A stretch of DNA of 64,000 bases from CAZZCN01 sp964652975 (GTDB lineage Bacteria; Bacillota; Clostridia; Saccharofermentanales; UBA5734), in assembly GCA_964652975.1 (NCBI GenBank), contig CAZZCN010000007.1:3492-67491 (forward strand), given 5' to 3'. This document shows positions 1-9,852 of the stretch, in pieces. The notes beneath the pieces were generated by a model, which saw only the letters and a list, made by a program, of their open reading frames with translations, was not told where the DNA came from and ran no database searches. Both the position numbers and the translations under genes were made by a program. Positions within the stretch are counted from its first letter, which is position 1. Every line of letters starts with the position of its first letter.

Positions 1-636
1 TGGATTCGGATTAGGAACATCAGAAGCAAAAATGTAATTTATTGCGTTTGCTTCGCCGACTGTCCAAAAAATGTCCTGGCTAAAATTCAATACAAGATGC
101 AAATCATCCTTAATCTCAACACTTGTTAATGATGGATTATAGCTTATGGCAGTCACGTCATAGCCAACGGTTGAAGGATAGTTTGCTTCTACACCATATG
201 TATTCGCAGAGTCCTTCAAAACCCCTGAAATATCGTTATTAGAGTCCACAGCCGCTTCAACGATTCTTATAACTCCAGCTTTTTCTGCTGGAAGAGCAAA
301 AGCTAATGCAACTCTCCACTTCGTATTGTTAGACCCACTCACCGCGGTTACGGAGGTGGCGGCAATTTGGAAGCTATCCCCTTGGAGAGATGGGTTCGGG
401 GTGTCGCTCGCAAATACATACCATTGTGGATTTGCGGTCTGCCAGCTGACAGCGCTGTCAAAAGTCATAATAATATGCGTGCTGTCTTCAACTACGGCCC
501 CAACAATGTCAGGATTGTTGCCGATTGCTCCAACACCAAAAGTGCCGGCAAAACTACTCAGCATGAAAATTATAACAACAGCAATTGTTTTTAATCTCTT
601 ACCTTGTGATATATTTTTCTTACTAATGATTACCAC
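1..636 (-). CDS. Secreted module protein, 3' part missing (left edge)
   Basis: An open minus-strand frame runs off the left edge. It begins with a basic then hydrophobic segment (KRLKTIAVVIIFMLSSFAG), a signal peptide. What follows is a beta-rich module of the kind repeated in the lipoproteins upstream: a WYVFASDTPNP segment, then GVIRIVEA, then a YDVTAISYN segment, after which a second copy begins (YIFASDVPNPNP at the edge). No catalytic domain is visible in the part present. It is the last gene seen in the unit that starts at 9684, 40 bp after the solute-binding protein gene. The start is uncertain. The only in-frame ATG/GTG/TTG near the strong AAGGAG (641-636) is a GTG at 636-634 that overlaps it, while the best-spaced codon is ATT at 627-625. 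The module family is seen directly; an adhesive or glycan-binding role is inference. Confidence 0.75.
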   Translation of the reverse strand, partial: MVIISKKNISQGKRLKTIAVVIIFMLSSFAGTFGVGAIGNNPDIVGAVVEDSTHIIMTFDSAVSWQTANPQWYVFASDTPNPSLQGDSFQIAATSVTAVSGSNNTKWRVALAFALPAEKAGVIRIVEAAVDSNNDISGVLKDSANTYGVEANYPSTVGYDVTAISYNPSLTSVEIKDDLHLVLNFSQDIFWTVGEANAINYIFASDVPNPNP

Positions 637-676
637 TCCTTAATCACTATGTGGCCTGTAAAGGCTAAAAAACATC

Positions 677-2323
677 TTACTTGGAATTTACTTTTTTGTA
701 TATCTCATAATTTTCCTTGCCAACCATTTCTAATCCTGCACTCATCAGTTCATCTCTCATTTGCTTGACCATGCCTCTTGCTTCATCGTCAGATTTCGAT
801 TTTACTACAATGGCTGTACGCCATTTCTCAAGTATTGTTCCGAAATCATTCATTTTTTGCTTATAAATCGGTCCTTTTTCTGCGTACATGAACTTATCAT
901 AGGTTATATCATTAAAAATATCCGCAAATCCGTTTGCTCTGGCGATTTTATGAAATTCCCGCTGTCCCGGAGAATTTTTAAAAGAGATGTCAACCTGTGA
1001 TTGTTTTGTAACACCGGGTCCTGCAATCCAATAGCACCAAGGAGAACACTTGTCTGAATTTTTTGTACCATCTAATAATGCTTTGATAAACGGAGCATTA
1101 AAGGTAAGCTCCTTGTCTTGATCTATATACCAGTAGCCATCGTCTTTACTTGGAGCGCCCCACCATGATACTGTATTTCCTAACTTTGTATTTTGCCAGT
1201 TTATGTATTTCATAAGTCTTTCAGGATCCTGAACATTCTTGCTTACAATGGCAATAGTTGCACCAAGGGAATTGTAGTTATTCCATTTATTATCACTGTT
1301 AGCTTTTAATCTCGGCATTTTAAAGTTAACAAATTTCCCGGGCGCTTTCTTTCTTAATAAAGCCCCTTCAATATTATCACCAAAATCAGCAATACTTCCA
1401 AAATATACTCCATATTTTCCTTGTTTTGCTTTTTCCAGCCTGTCTTCAGATGTATCAGTTAAACAACTCTTGTCAATAAGCTGTTCTCTGTATAGTTTTG
1501 ATAGAAATACATACGCATCCTCCCAGCCCTTTGACATAAATGATTCATAAAGAGTTTTATTGGCATCGTCAATAACATAACGGGTTGGAGATCCCCCAAA
1601 ACCAACATAGAACAAGAAATCATAAAAATTTGTCATATTAAAAGGAACAAAATCCTTGTATTTCGGATCATTTTTTGGAACATTATCCCTTATAGCTTTT
1701 AAAAATCGATAAAATTCATCAAACGTTACAGGTGCTTCCATATTTGTAATTTTAAACATATCATCTCTTATAGCTGTAACAACATTGTCACCTACTGAAT
1801 CATCCAGACGTTCTTTTGTTTTTACAAAACCGGGTAGCATAAACAGCTTGGAACTGTCCGGGTCTCTGAAATAATCCAACGTATCCTTGTTCACAAATGA
1901 CATATAGTCCGGCATTATGTTTAAATAATTATCAATCGGTAAAAGCAAATCGCTGTCAGCAAAAGTTTGCAATATAGAGCGCATCCCGCTGTTTGCAACA
2001 ATAACGTCCGGCATCTCGCCGGTTGCCACCATAAGACTTAATTTGGTCTGCATACTCTCTCCGGTTGGCCAGGACCCTTCAAAATCAATTTTTAGGTTAT
2101 CAAGAAGCCATTGATGTTGAAGTTGATTATTACCAAGTTTGCTGTTACCTTCCAAATAACCTGTTATTTTCATAACATCTGTATAATCTTCAAGTTTTTT
2201 GCCCGGATCAGCTATCGAATTCGCACTGCCATTTGAACTTGTCCCTCCCTTGCCTCCATTGCAGGATGAAAGGATAGATGCAATTAAAACAATAACAATT
2301 ATGACCGACAATCTCTTTTTCAT
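677..2323 (-). CDS. Extracellular solute-binding lipoprotein (family 1, LplA/YtcQ-like)
   Basis: A 548-residue lipoprotein with a lipobox (ASILSSC) near residue 21, followed by a Gly/Ser-rich linker and a long family-1 solute-binding fold. The size fits LplA/YtcQ-type binding proteins for oligosaccharides, which work with LplB/YtcP permeases of the CUT1 group. The start follows a GGAGG box at normal distance. The two matching permeases are about 24 kb away in the unit starting at 31819, and no ABC ATPase is encoded in the window, as is common when a shared MsmK/MsmX-type ATPase is used. It lies 38 bp after the GH36-like lipoprotein gene and is probably cotranscribed with it. The ligand cannot be read from the sequence; an alpha-galactoside or related oligosaccharide is an inference from neighbours. 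Confidence 0.85.
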   Translation of the reverse strand: MKKRLSVIIVIVLIASILSSCNGGKGGTSSNGSANSIADPGKKLEDYTDVMKITGYLEGNSKLGNNQLQHQWLLDNLKIDFEGSWPTGESMQTKLSLMVATGEMPDVIVANSGMRSILQTFADSDLLLPIDNYLNIMPDYMSFVNKDTLDYFRDPDSSKLFMLPGFVKTKERLDDSVGDNVVTAIRDDMFKITNMEAPVTFDEFYRFLKAIRDNVPKNDPKYKDFVPFNMTNFYDFLFYVGFGGSPTRYVIDDANKTLYESFMSKGWEDAYVFLSKLYREQLIDKSCLTDTSEDRLEKAKQGKYGVYFGSIADFGDNIEGALLRKKAPGKFVNFKMPRLKANSDNKWNNYNSLGATIAIVSKNVQDPERLMKYINWQNTKLGNTVSWWGAPSKDDGYWYIDQDKELTFNAPFIKALLDGTKNSDKCSPWCYWIAGPGVTKQSQVDISFKNSPGQREFHKIARANGFADIFNDITYDKFMYAEKGPIYKQKMNDFGTILEKWRTAIVVKSKSDDEARGMVKQMRDELMSAGLEMVGKENYEIYKKVNSK

Positions 2324-2361
2324 ATAAAATCCTCCATTTATTGTATGATCTTTTCTACTTC

Positions 2362-4578
2362 TTATCTAGCTTTATATGTTAACAATATTGCTTTCTGTAT
2401 CTTTAATGAAACATTAATGGTTAACCCTTTTGTCATTAAGTCACTGCCTTTCGCAGCAACCACAACTTTTTTCGTGTCATAATCAGTAATTTCATAAGTT
2501 TTCCTCTTGTCAAGTCCTGAAAATCGAAAGGTTTGTTCTTTTATATTACCGGTGTTTTTTCTTTTGAATACTTGCACCATGCCTGTATTTTCATCCGGGC
2601 TGTTAAACTGCCATGCCATCCAGTCTTTTTCTATCGAAGAATAGTACGACATGGGATAATAATCACCATAGAAATACTTTGCAACATCAGCCTGCTCATT
2701 TAAAACATCTATACATGCTTTATTATATTTGTTAACGTCTTTTAGCGAGAAAGCAAGAAACATTTGAGGTGCCAGGCAGCTTCTAAATTCATAACTTAAG
2801 TCCTTGACCGCCGGAGCATCCGCACTTCCATTTAAAAATGAACCGCCACTGATTGGCATTACCATATTAACACCATAAGTATTACATTGTGTTGTTGTAA
2901 GGTAAAAGCATCTCTCTGTTCTGAATAAAGGTATTCCTCTTTTTAATTGTTCCATATCTGTTCTTCTGCCATATAGATCAATATACATACTTGGAGAAAT
3001 GTCCATAATATCATCAAAAAACTTAAGCCTGTTTTGAACATACATATTTTCAGTGTAGCCATAACGGTCATAGCTGTCCTTGCTCCTTAAGTACCATTCT
3101 GAATTCATATTATGGTCCTCTCTGTAAACATCCACGCCATTATCCTTTATACTCTTCACTATTGTATCCGTCATCCATTTTGCTGCTTCATTATTGGAAA
3201 AATCAAATAAGTTGAACCCTGCCCAGGTATCCTGGCCACCTGGCACCACCTTTAACTGTAGCAGCCATTCTTTGTGATTATTGAATATATCAGTACCAGG
3301 CATAACCCTTTCAGGTTCATACCAGACCAATGTTCTTATGTTGTTTGCATGAGCAGTCTCTTGAATTGGTTTTAGACCATTTGGAAATCTTGTGGCATCG
3401 GGGGTAAGATTTCCCATTGGGTAGTCCCATTTCGGATTATAAGGTGATTGAGTAACCCACCCGGCATCCATTAACCATCCGTTTATATTAAAACCTGCCT
3501 CTTTAAATTTCTTGATTGCATTAACCTGGTTTTCTTCAGTGGCATTTTGCATCAGATTATAGTCAACAGAACTGCTTGCCCATCTCTCAGGACCAATTGG
3601 CTTGCCGTTATTGGTTTTTGGAACAACATCATCCAGCTGAAATTTCCTGAAAATATTCTGGCTTCGAATAAAATCCTTCTCCCAGAACATAACCGTCATT
3701 AAAGGTGAACGGATTTTTTCACCAGGCTGGAGAATTACCTGCAAAGTTTTTTGACCGGCAGTTATATTGCAGCTTTTCAAATCAGTTTCGGATTGCTTGA
3801 AATTTGCAATCCAGGTAGCCGACCAGCCTACACTTACCAATAAACCTTCTTTGCCCCAGTCTGCTTTATCATTTAACCATTCAACGTTAAAAACCGACAT
3901 CCAGTTGAATGTTGAATGATCTCCCCATGCTCCGATTGAATGCGTCTGCCCCTTTCTAAATTCAAAAACATATGGCCTGTAAGATTCAGACGAGTTAAAG
4001 GAGCCATTCCAGGTATGAAGGATATATCCACGAGTATCATCTTCCTTGGACAAATTCATGTCAAATGAATTTAAGCCATTGATAAGCGGAGTAGGACCAT
4101 TACCGATATTTTTTATATAAACTGTCCATTCAATAGTCGGTGTTCTAAAATACCTGGTTGCTTCAACTGATATTTGCACATTATTTGTCGGGTGAGTGTA
4201 TGTTATTTCTCTTTTCGTAAAAGCAGATGTTTTTACTTCCGGGCTGATGGTTTTCTTGTACTCTTTGATAACTTTGGAGAAGTCCGCTCCACCGATTTTT
4301 ACAGAAAAGGGAAGCACTTCTGCATCTGCCAAGAAGCTTTTTTCAAAAAAGTCTGCTGCCTTATTCATTTCATCATCAGTTATTTTAGCATTGTCGTTGT
4401 CTAGTAAATCAGGTCTATCATCCGAATAAACCAGCTCAGCACCAGCTGAAGATGCAAGTGAATAAGATACCGGACTTTTTGTGTCAGTAGATTTTTCTTC
4501 TTGCGATGTAGATGGTTTGCATGATGCAATTACCAGAAGAACTAAAAGCAATGAGATTGTAGCTAATATCTTTTTCAT
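2362..4578 (-). CDS. GH36-like (clan GH-D) surface lipoprotein
   Basis: A 738-residue lipoprotein (lipobox LVIASC, Cys at about 20), so anchored outside the cell. An N-terminal beta domain (about 50-310) precedes a TIM barrel with clan GH-D landmarks: GWLMDAGW (about 367-374), LVWYEPERV (about 417-425), YREDHNMN (about 485-492, with Asp488 in the nucleophile position) and YGRRTD (about 536-541, with Asp541 as probable acid/base). The usual GGGR run before the acid/base is missing, so it is a diverged member. Family members release terminal alpha-galactose or alpha-GalNAc. It lies in an operon between a module lipoprotein (13 bp upstream) and the binding protein, suggesting it trims an oligosaccharide at the cell surface before uptake. 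The fold and clan are well supported; the exact sugar is not. Confidence 0.8.
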   Translation of the reverse strand: MKKILATISLLLVLLVIASCKPSTSQEEKSTDTKSPVSYSLASSAGAELVYSDDRPDLLDNDNAKITDDEMNKAADFFEKSFLADAEVLPFSVKIGGADFSKVIKEYKKTISPEVKTSAFTKREITYTHPTNNVQISVEATRYFRTPTIEWTVYIKNIGNGPTPLINGLNSFDMNLSKEDDTRGYILHTWNGSFNSSESYRPYVFEFRKGQTHSIGAWGDHSTFNWMSVFNVEWLNDKADWGKEGLLVSVGWSATWIANFKQSETDLKSCNITAGQKTLQVILQPGEKIRSPLMTVMFWEKDFIRSQNIFRKFQLDDVVPKTNNGKPIGPERWASSSVDYNLMQNATEENQVNAIKKFKEAGFNINGWLMDAGWVTQSPYNPKWDYPMGNLTPDATRFPNGLKPIQETAHANNIRTLVWYEPERVMPGTDIFNNHKEWLLQLKVVPGGQDTWAGFNLFDFSNNEAAKWMTDTIVKSIKDNGVDVYREDHNMNSEWYLRSKDSYDRYGYTENMYVQNRLKFFDDIMDISPSMYIDLYGRRTDMEQLKRGIPLFRTERCFYLTTTQCNTYGVNMVMPISGGSFLNGSADAPAVKDLSYEFRSCLAPQMFLAFSLKDVNKYNKACIDVLNEQADVAKYFYGDYYPMSYYSSIEKDWMAWQFNSPDENTGMVQVFKRKNTGNIKEQTFRFSGLDKRKTYEITDYDTKKVVVAAKGSDLMTKGLTINVSLKIQKAILLTYKAR

Positions 4579-4591
4579 GTTTCTTACTTCC

Positions 4592-5515
4592 TTACTTGCT
4601 CATTGTAATTGGTATGCCTGCAATGTCATAAGCTTTTTCATCACCTGCAATACGTCCGCATAAAGCGTACATCCCTGAAACATCCGTGACAATGCCACCG
4701 AGTGATCCGTTCTTATCTGTTCCAATGTTTTCAATTATCCTTATCTCACCAAAAGGGTCGATAATCTCTTCACTCAATGTAGCTTCATATCTGTAATCAT
4801 TAATTTTTGTTACTTCCTTGACATTGATTTCCGCACCGGCACCTGGCGAATCAGGAGTCATCAGACCACAATAAAAAACCACGGTTTTAGGATCAACTAA
4901 GAATTTAGCAGGCATGTTAAATTCAAAAGCAACCCGTTTGTTATCAATCTTATCTGCTCTAATAAGCATTAACTGTTGCGGGACTGTAAAACGGAATAGA
5001 TATTGGTCCGTAGCAAAAGTAACATAGTCCCTGGTGGCTGTATATGGGTAATTAGCAACCATGGGAGCTCCATTTGCCTTGTTCACCAGACGATTGATTA
5101 TCGCATCCTTGGGATTTTGTTCATTGTCGGTTACACTAACGCAAAAGCTATCGACGAGGCATCCTGTGAAATGAACTTTATAAGTCATATCGTCCATTTT
5201 TTCAACCATCCAGATTTTGTAATTCAAGCTGCCAATATACCCGGTTGGTGAAGAAATCTGTAAGATTTCTGCAGGGTCACCCTTGAATTTTACAGCAGTA
5301 TTAAAAAATACCAGAATTGTTGAAGGGCCAAGAACTTGAACACCTGTAATAACCGGATAGTCTTTTAGTGTATATTCTGCTTTTGCATTATCACTTGCTT
5401 TGTCACCAGAGCTTGCGTTTGAACTGTTTGACGAAGTGGTGTTCATTGTATTTGTACAAGAAGTGATCGCAAGAAATAATGAAGCAAGAATTATGAATAC
5501 AATCGTCTTTTTCAT
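4592..5515 (-). CDS. Small lipoprotein with two copies of the repeat module
   Basis: 307 residues with signal peptide and lipobox (LAITSC, Cys at about 20), then an Asn/Ser-rich linker. Two beta-rich modules follow (about 55-170 and 180-300). Each opens with a strand pattern like VQVLGPSTILVFFNTAVKF and closes with a turn like GEIRIIENIGTDKNGSLGG, the same order seen in the giant lipoprotein encoded just upstream (17 bp gap). There is no catalytic signature. It could be a surface glycan-binding protein or a scaffold for the neighbouring enzyme and binding lipoproteins; that is inference from position. The start follows AAGGAG at a rather long spacing of 13 bases. Confidence 0.75.
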   Translation of the reverse strand: MKKTIVFIILASLFLAITSCTNTMNTTSSNSSNASSGDKASDNAKAEYTLKDYPVITGVQVLGPSTILVFFNTAVKFKGDPAEILQISSPTGYIGSLNYKIWMVEKMDDMTYKVHFTGCLVDSFCVSVTDNEQNPKDAIINRLVNKANGAPMVANYPYTATRDYVTFATDQYLFRFTVPQQLMLIRADKIDNKRVAFEFNMPAKFLVDPKTVVFYCGLMTPDSPGAGAEINVKEVTKINDYRYEATLSEEIIDPFGEIRIIENIGTDKNGSLGGIVTDVSGMYALCGRIAGDEKAYDIAGIPITMSK

Positions 5516-5532
5516 ATTGAAACACTATCTCC

Positions 5533-8500
5533 TTAATTCGTTGTCTGGGTGCCGATTTCTAAATAATCTATATCCAGGTAGATATATCTTCTGAGAATCG
5601 GCTCGATTATTTGACCTCTGTTCACTATTCTGACTGTATGCTCGGTATTACTTAGTCCTGCAATTTCAAATATGCAGGTTTTTGTAATGGTTGTAAGGTT
5701 GCCAACATCCACTGTGTCTACTAACTGTCCATCAATATATATGTCAGCTATTGACCTGTCAGGAGCAATTCTTCCAAAATATCTAAACGCAACCCCGGTG
5801 AATTTATATTCAAAATATCCGTCTTTTGACTCGGTATAAGTTAAAGTGCTGTTGTAATCATCAACAATATTTTGCAACCTGGCTGAGCCATCAGAGATTG
5901 TAATGCCAGGATCGTCTACCAGCATTGACTTCGCAATTGAGTATGTGTCTCCAACCTCGAAATAATCAATGTCTAAAATACCATCTGTGATATTTTTAAT
6001 CAGAATAGTATGCTTACCATCCGACAATTTTGTGTTTTCATAATATAAATGCTTCCAATCAAGGTCTCCAGAACCGGAACAATTGACTGTTGAGTCCAAA
6101 ACACCATCAATATAAACTTCTGCATTTGCTCTTCCAGCCACTTGAGCACCATACCACTTGATTGCAGTACCATCAAATTCAAACTTTATCGTTGAAGTGC
6201 TGTTGGAATTTGTTGCTTGCTTTATGGAGCCAAAGTACATGGAAGGATTATAAATTTCATAGATATAAAAACTGCTGAATTCACCGAAAGTACTATCATA
6301 AGTTATTTTTGGAGATGAACTGTCAACCTTATACCACATAATCGACTCCGCAGATTTGTATGCAAAATCTCTAAAAGAGTCAGGTAGATAATTGTTTTTC
6401 AGCCCCAGACCCGATTTGCTCCTCACTACTGAAGGTGAAACAAAGCCGTCTCTTCCATTTGCATCTTTTTGGTTATACTCGGTGACTGTTGCATTTCCGC
6501 CTAACGGTATTGTCCTGCCGTCTCCGAATGAAGTCATATTAACAAGGTCTACAACATCAGTAAAGCCCATAATTATACTTGACGAATAAAACCTGCCATC
6601 TATTGTCTGATAATTCTCACCGTAATCAAGATATGGGTTTCTTGGGTTATTTACATCGTTTGCATTGTATCCAGTATAATTAAAGCTGGCCTGGTACTTT
6701 GGATTTGATGGATGCTCACGATAATAGATAAATCCAGGATTCATTATGTTTACCGGTTCTGAAAAAGTTAGCTTTACAAAACCTTTTTTACTGTCAATAA
6801 CCAATACTTTATCTAAAGCAGGATTAAGTAATGATCCGGTGTAAGACAGTGCAGTTGCACAGGCAAAATCCCAGGCGTAGTCTTTTTGGTTGTTACTCAG
6901 GCCATAGCCATGAGACTCGCTTACAACACTTGGCGAAACATAGCCATTTCTTCCAGATGCATCCGACATTCCATATTCGGTTATTGCAACCATACCACCA
7001 TTCGGGAGAGTATATCCATCTGCGTATGGTTTGCTGTTTGCCACATAATAGACCGCATTTTTAAATTTAATAATTATGGTATCCGAATAATATCTGCCAT
7101 TGATGTTCTTAAAATTAGCACCATAATCCAAAGCTGAATTCCTTGCTCCGTTTGCGGCATTTTCGGCATTTAAATAAGCTTCCCAATCAAATTCTGCTTG
7201 ATATACTGACGCATTCGTATCATTTCTATAAAAGATTAATCCAGGATTATTTATTGTAACCGGTTTTGAAAATTTAAGTTCTACTCGGTTGGCATTCCCT
7301 TGGATAATTTGTGCCTTTAAAAGAGCAGGCGCGTCAATATTCGGTAGTTTAGATGGCTTGGAGGCTGCGAAATCCCAATAAGCTGCATTTACATTATTCA
7401 ACAATCCTTGACCTTTTACGTTTGAAACCACACTGGGAGCTACAACTCTATTCCTTCCATTTGCATCTTTCATGCCATATTCTGTTACTGTAACCATACC
7501 ATCCACTTCTGAAATAGATGTCTTATTATTATATAATCTATTGGTTTTCAAATCGATGATTCTGTTGGAAAATTTGATGGTAATGTCTTTAGAATAAAAT
7601 TTTCTATTTGAAACTATATAATTGCTACCATAATTCAGTGCAGGATTATTAGGATCTTTAATGTCCCGTAGATTATAAGCAGCCCAGTCAAATTCAGCCT
7701 GATATTTTGTTGCTTCTGCATCATCTCTAAAGTAAATCAGACCCGGCGAATTAATGTTTACGAGTTGGTCAAAATGTAATGTTACTAGATTGGCATCACC
7801 GGGTAAAATTTCAGAGCTTATCAATCTTGGATTGTCAAGCGGTTTATTGAAGCTTATATTGCTGTTACCGAGGGGTTTAGAGCCAGCTTTACTTTTAATT
7901 TTCGAGCCATCCGATATATAGGCTGTTCCATCAGTATCGATTTTTTCATTGAACTTAAATGTAATTTTATTCACATCTGTGTTCACTACAAATGAAACCG
8001 GAGTAAGTTCCCTGTTATTACTTAACTTTATTTTGAAATAATCAACAGGATTTCCAACATACCTGATCTTCTGACTAAAATTAACAGACACGGTATTAAC
8101 GTCTTCACCGGTTGCTCCGATCAGGCTTAACTTTGAACTTTCACCACTATATCCGGCAGTCGCTATATCAAGATTTGCATAATTAGCAAAAACACCTCTG
8201 CCCTTTTCATCACAAATAATAGTGGAGCTGACAACCCCTGAGATCTTATCACCTGTGCTGTATTCAGTAATTCTTATAATACCTTCATTTAACAGTATAT
8301 TACCATTTGTGATTTTATTTGTCTGTAAATCAAAAACATCGGCAAATTTCATTACGACTTCTTTTGAGTACTGTATTCCGTCAACTGTTTTTGCATTAAT
8401 ATATATGGGTTCGAATTTTAAATCAGGAAGTGCCTGCCAAACCTTGGGTTCAGCAGAGTCACATGCATATATCAAAGATGTGTTTGACAAATGAACATAT

Positions 8501-9684
8501 CCATCAAAGGTTAGTTTGACTGTTTTTTCTGATAAGCTATAAACTTGCGCACCTAAAAGAGATTGTCTTTTCGATACAACATAAGTTGCACAAACGTCAA
8601 ACCCCTTATATAAGTAGATTCCGTCATTTCCATTTCCGGTAGATCCCAATACCCTGCCGTTGCCGGTTGCTGAGATAGCTCCATAGACAGTAAATTGTGA
8701 AGCTGAATCTGCAGCGCTTCCAGAAGAGTATGCCAATCCACCGAGCCCTCTTGAATCATTGTCATTTTTTAGTCCGCTGCCTTCGAAGAAGCATAAGTAA
8801 AAATCGAAATCGATTATTTTAGCAAAGGTTACCTGTAAGGAAACAATCCCCTTTGCGGAGGTACCTTCAATAATATCGATTCTTGACGGAGTGGCAAAAA
8901 AATCTCCCTTGCCATCCTGTTTTGATGAAGCATAAATATACTTTTTGATATCAGGATCATTGAATTTCATCGGTTCGGAAAATTTTACAACCATTGTATT
9001 GTTTTTAGCATAATCCATTTTTACGCTTTCAACATAAGAGTACTTTCGTGTCATGGATGCATAACTGACATCATAACCGTAATTGGAAGGAGCATTGGCA
9101 AACAGCGGATAATTTGTATTATCCACACAAAGCTTACCCAATTCGTTATTTTCATCAATACCCGGTGCCTCAACAATTCGAATGATTCCATCGCTTATTA
9201 TTTGCTTATTAAAAGTAAATTCAAAAATTGCAGAATACTTTACTTTATTTATTTCAACATTCCCTTGTTTGACATCTGGCGCATCTATAGATTTCCAATC
9301 CAAAACCTCATACTGCCAGCTGCCATTAACCCCCGGATTCGGGTATGGAGTATCACAAACAAACAAGTGCCATTCCGGACGGCCATCTAAAAACTTTACA
9401 GGTTTGCTGAATGTTACTCTAACGGTTGAAGGACCTGTCAACTCTGCCTTTTTTATATATACTGTTCTCTTTGTTATATCGCTAAGCTCTATTTTAGCTG
9501 GTGGAAGCATATCATCGCTGTTTTTATATGTAATGATGTTTGAAAGCTTGGATTTCAAAACCGAGGAGCCAAACAGATCATCTACATTAATTTTAAAATT
9601 TTGACTATTGCATGATTGCAATAATAAACTAAAAGTCAAAGCTATGATAAGACTTAAATTATGCAGTTTAATTCTTTTTTTCAA
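5533..9684 (-). CDS. Giant modular surface lipoprotein (seven repeat modules, two sugar-binding-like domains)
   Basis: 1383 residues; the lipobox LLLQSC places the lipid Cys at about 25. Seven beta-rich modules can be followed: about 78-206, 215-330, 375-512, 518-612 (short), 617-773, 787-945 and 956-1108. The last three are close copies of about 168 residues (landmarks NPGLIYFR, DYG.NY, VTEYG.KDA.GR, APSVVS, GLLNN); the first has the CDTPYPNP signature shared with other proteins here. Two C-terminal galactose-binding-like domains (about 1120-1246 and 1253-1378) carry the pattern FEFDGTAIKWYG, VYIDG, KHTILI and LDIDYFEV. No catalytic residues are evident. The start is TTG with AAGGAG 9 bases upstream; the nearby ATG is out of frame and stops after two codons. 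First gene of its operon, behind a promoter at 9731-9804. Likely a glycan-binding surface protein. Confidence 0.85.
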   Translation of the reverse strand: MKKRIKLHNLSLIIALTFSLLLQSCNSQNFKINVDDLFGSSVLKSKLSNIITYKNSDDMLPPAKIELSDITKRTVYIKKAELTGPSTVRVTFSKPVKFLDGRPEWHLFVCDTPYPNPGVNGSWQYEVLDWKSIDAPDVKQGNVEINKVKYSAIFEFTFNKQIISDGIIRIVEAPGIDENNELGKLCVDNTNYPLFANAPSNYGYDVSYASMTRKYSYVESVKMDYAKNNTMVVKFSEPMKFNDPDIKKYIYASSKQDGKGDFFATPSRIDIIEGTSAKGIVSLQVTFAKIIDFDFYLCFFEGSGLKNDNDSRGLGGLAYSSGSAADSASQFTVYGAISATGNGRVLGSTGNGNDGIYLYKGFDVCATYVVSKRQSLLGAQVYSLSEKTVKLTFDGYVHLSNTSLIYACDSAEPKVWQALPDLKFEPIYINAKTVDGIQYSKEVVMKFADVFDLQTNKITNGNILLNEGIIRITEYSTGDKISGVVSSTIICDEKGRGVFANYANLDIATAGYSGESSKLSLIGATGEDVNTVSVNFSQKIRYVGNPVDYFKIKLSNNRELTPVSFVVNTDVNKITFKFNEKIDTDGTAYISDGSKIKSKAGSKPLGNSNISFNKPLDNPRLISSEILPGDANLVTLHFDQLVNINSPGLIYFRDDAEATKYQAEFDWAAYNLRDIKDPNNPALNYGSNYIVSNRKFYSKDITIKFSNRIIDLKTNRLYNNKTSISEVDGMVTVTEYGMKDANGRNRVVAPSVVSNVKGQGLLNNVNAAYWDFAASKPSKLPNIDAPALLKAQIIQGNANRVELKFSKPVTINNPGLIFYRNDTNASVYQAEFDWEAYLNAENAANGARNSALDYGANFKNINGRYYSDTIIIKFKNAVYYVANSKPYADGYTLPNGGMVAITEYGMSDASGRNGYVSPSVVSESHGYGLSNNQKDYAWDFACATALSYTGSLLNPALDKVLVIDSKKGFVKLTFSEPVNIMNPGFIYYREHPSNPKYQASFNYTGYNANDVNNPRNPYLDYGENYQTIDGRFYSSSIIMGFTDVVDLVNMTSFGDGRTIPLGGNATVTEYNQKDANGRDGFVSPSVVRSKSGLGLKNNYLPDSFRDFAYKSAESIMWYKVDSSSPKITYDSTFGEFSSFYIYEIYNPSMYFGSIKQATNSNSTSTIKFEFDGTAIKWYGAQVAGRANAEVYIDGVLDSTVNCSGSGDLDWKHLYYENTKLSDGKHTILIKNITDGILDIDYFEVGDTYSIAKSMLVDDPGITISDGSARLQNIVDDYNSTLTYTESKDGYFEYKFTGVAFRYFGRIAPDRSIADIYIDGQLVDTVDVGNLTTITKTCIFEIAGLSNTEHTVRIVNRGQIIEPILRRYIYLDIDYLEIGTQTTN
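6361..7836 (-). repeat. Three tandem ~505-bp coding repeats
   Basis: Within the giant lipoprotein gene the code for modules five to seven is a tandem triplication with a period of about 167-169 codons: NPGLIYFR, NPGLIFYR and NPGFIYYR recur at about residues 646, 813 and 982. Internal similarity is far higher than to modules one to four, so these copies arose later. Such arrays are prone to copy-number change and mis-assembly. Confidence 0.7.
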
Positions 9685-9730
9685 TGCATGCCACTCCTTA
9701 TAAATATTTGTTTTTACTGTCTATACTGAT

Positions 9731-9804
9731 ATGATATCATCGCATAATCCCAATAACAATATAACAATTTACCAAATTCATTTTCAATTATTGAAATATT
9801 TATA
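9731..9804 (-). promoter_or_regulatory. Promoter R1 of the giant-lipoprotein unit
   Basis: Read on the minus strand: an upstream box TATAAATATTT (9804-9794), 30 bases, then TATATTGTTA containing the -35 TTGTTA (9759-9754), exactly 17 bases, and the -10 TATCAT (9736-9731). The same three boxes with identical spacing occur at 31957-32030 and 34453-34526. Transcription would begin about 40 bases before the TTG start at 9684. Confidence 0.7.
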
Positions 9805-9852
9805 CAGCTTTTTTGTTCATATTGCGTCTAAAAAATGCATGATTTTACCTCA

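Noticed and set aside
9182..9604. 140-codon plus-strand frame inside the giant lipoprotein gene
   Set aside because: Fully inside a coherent coding frame on the other strand, with no motif of its own.
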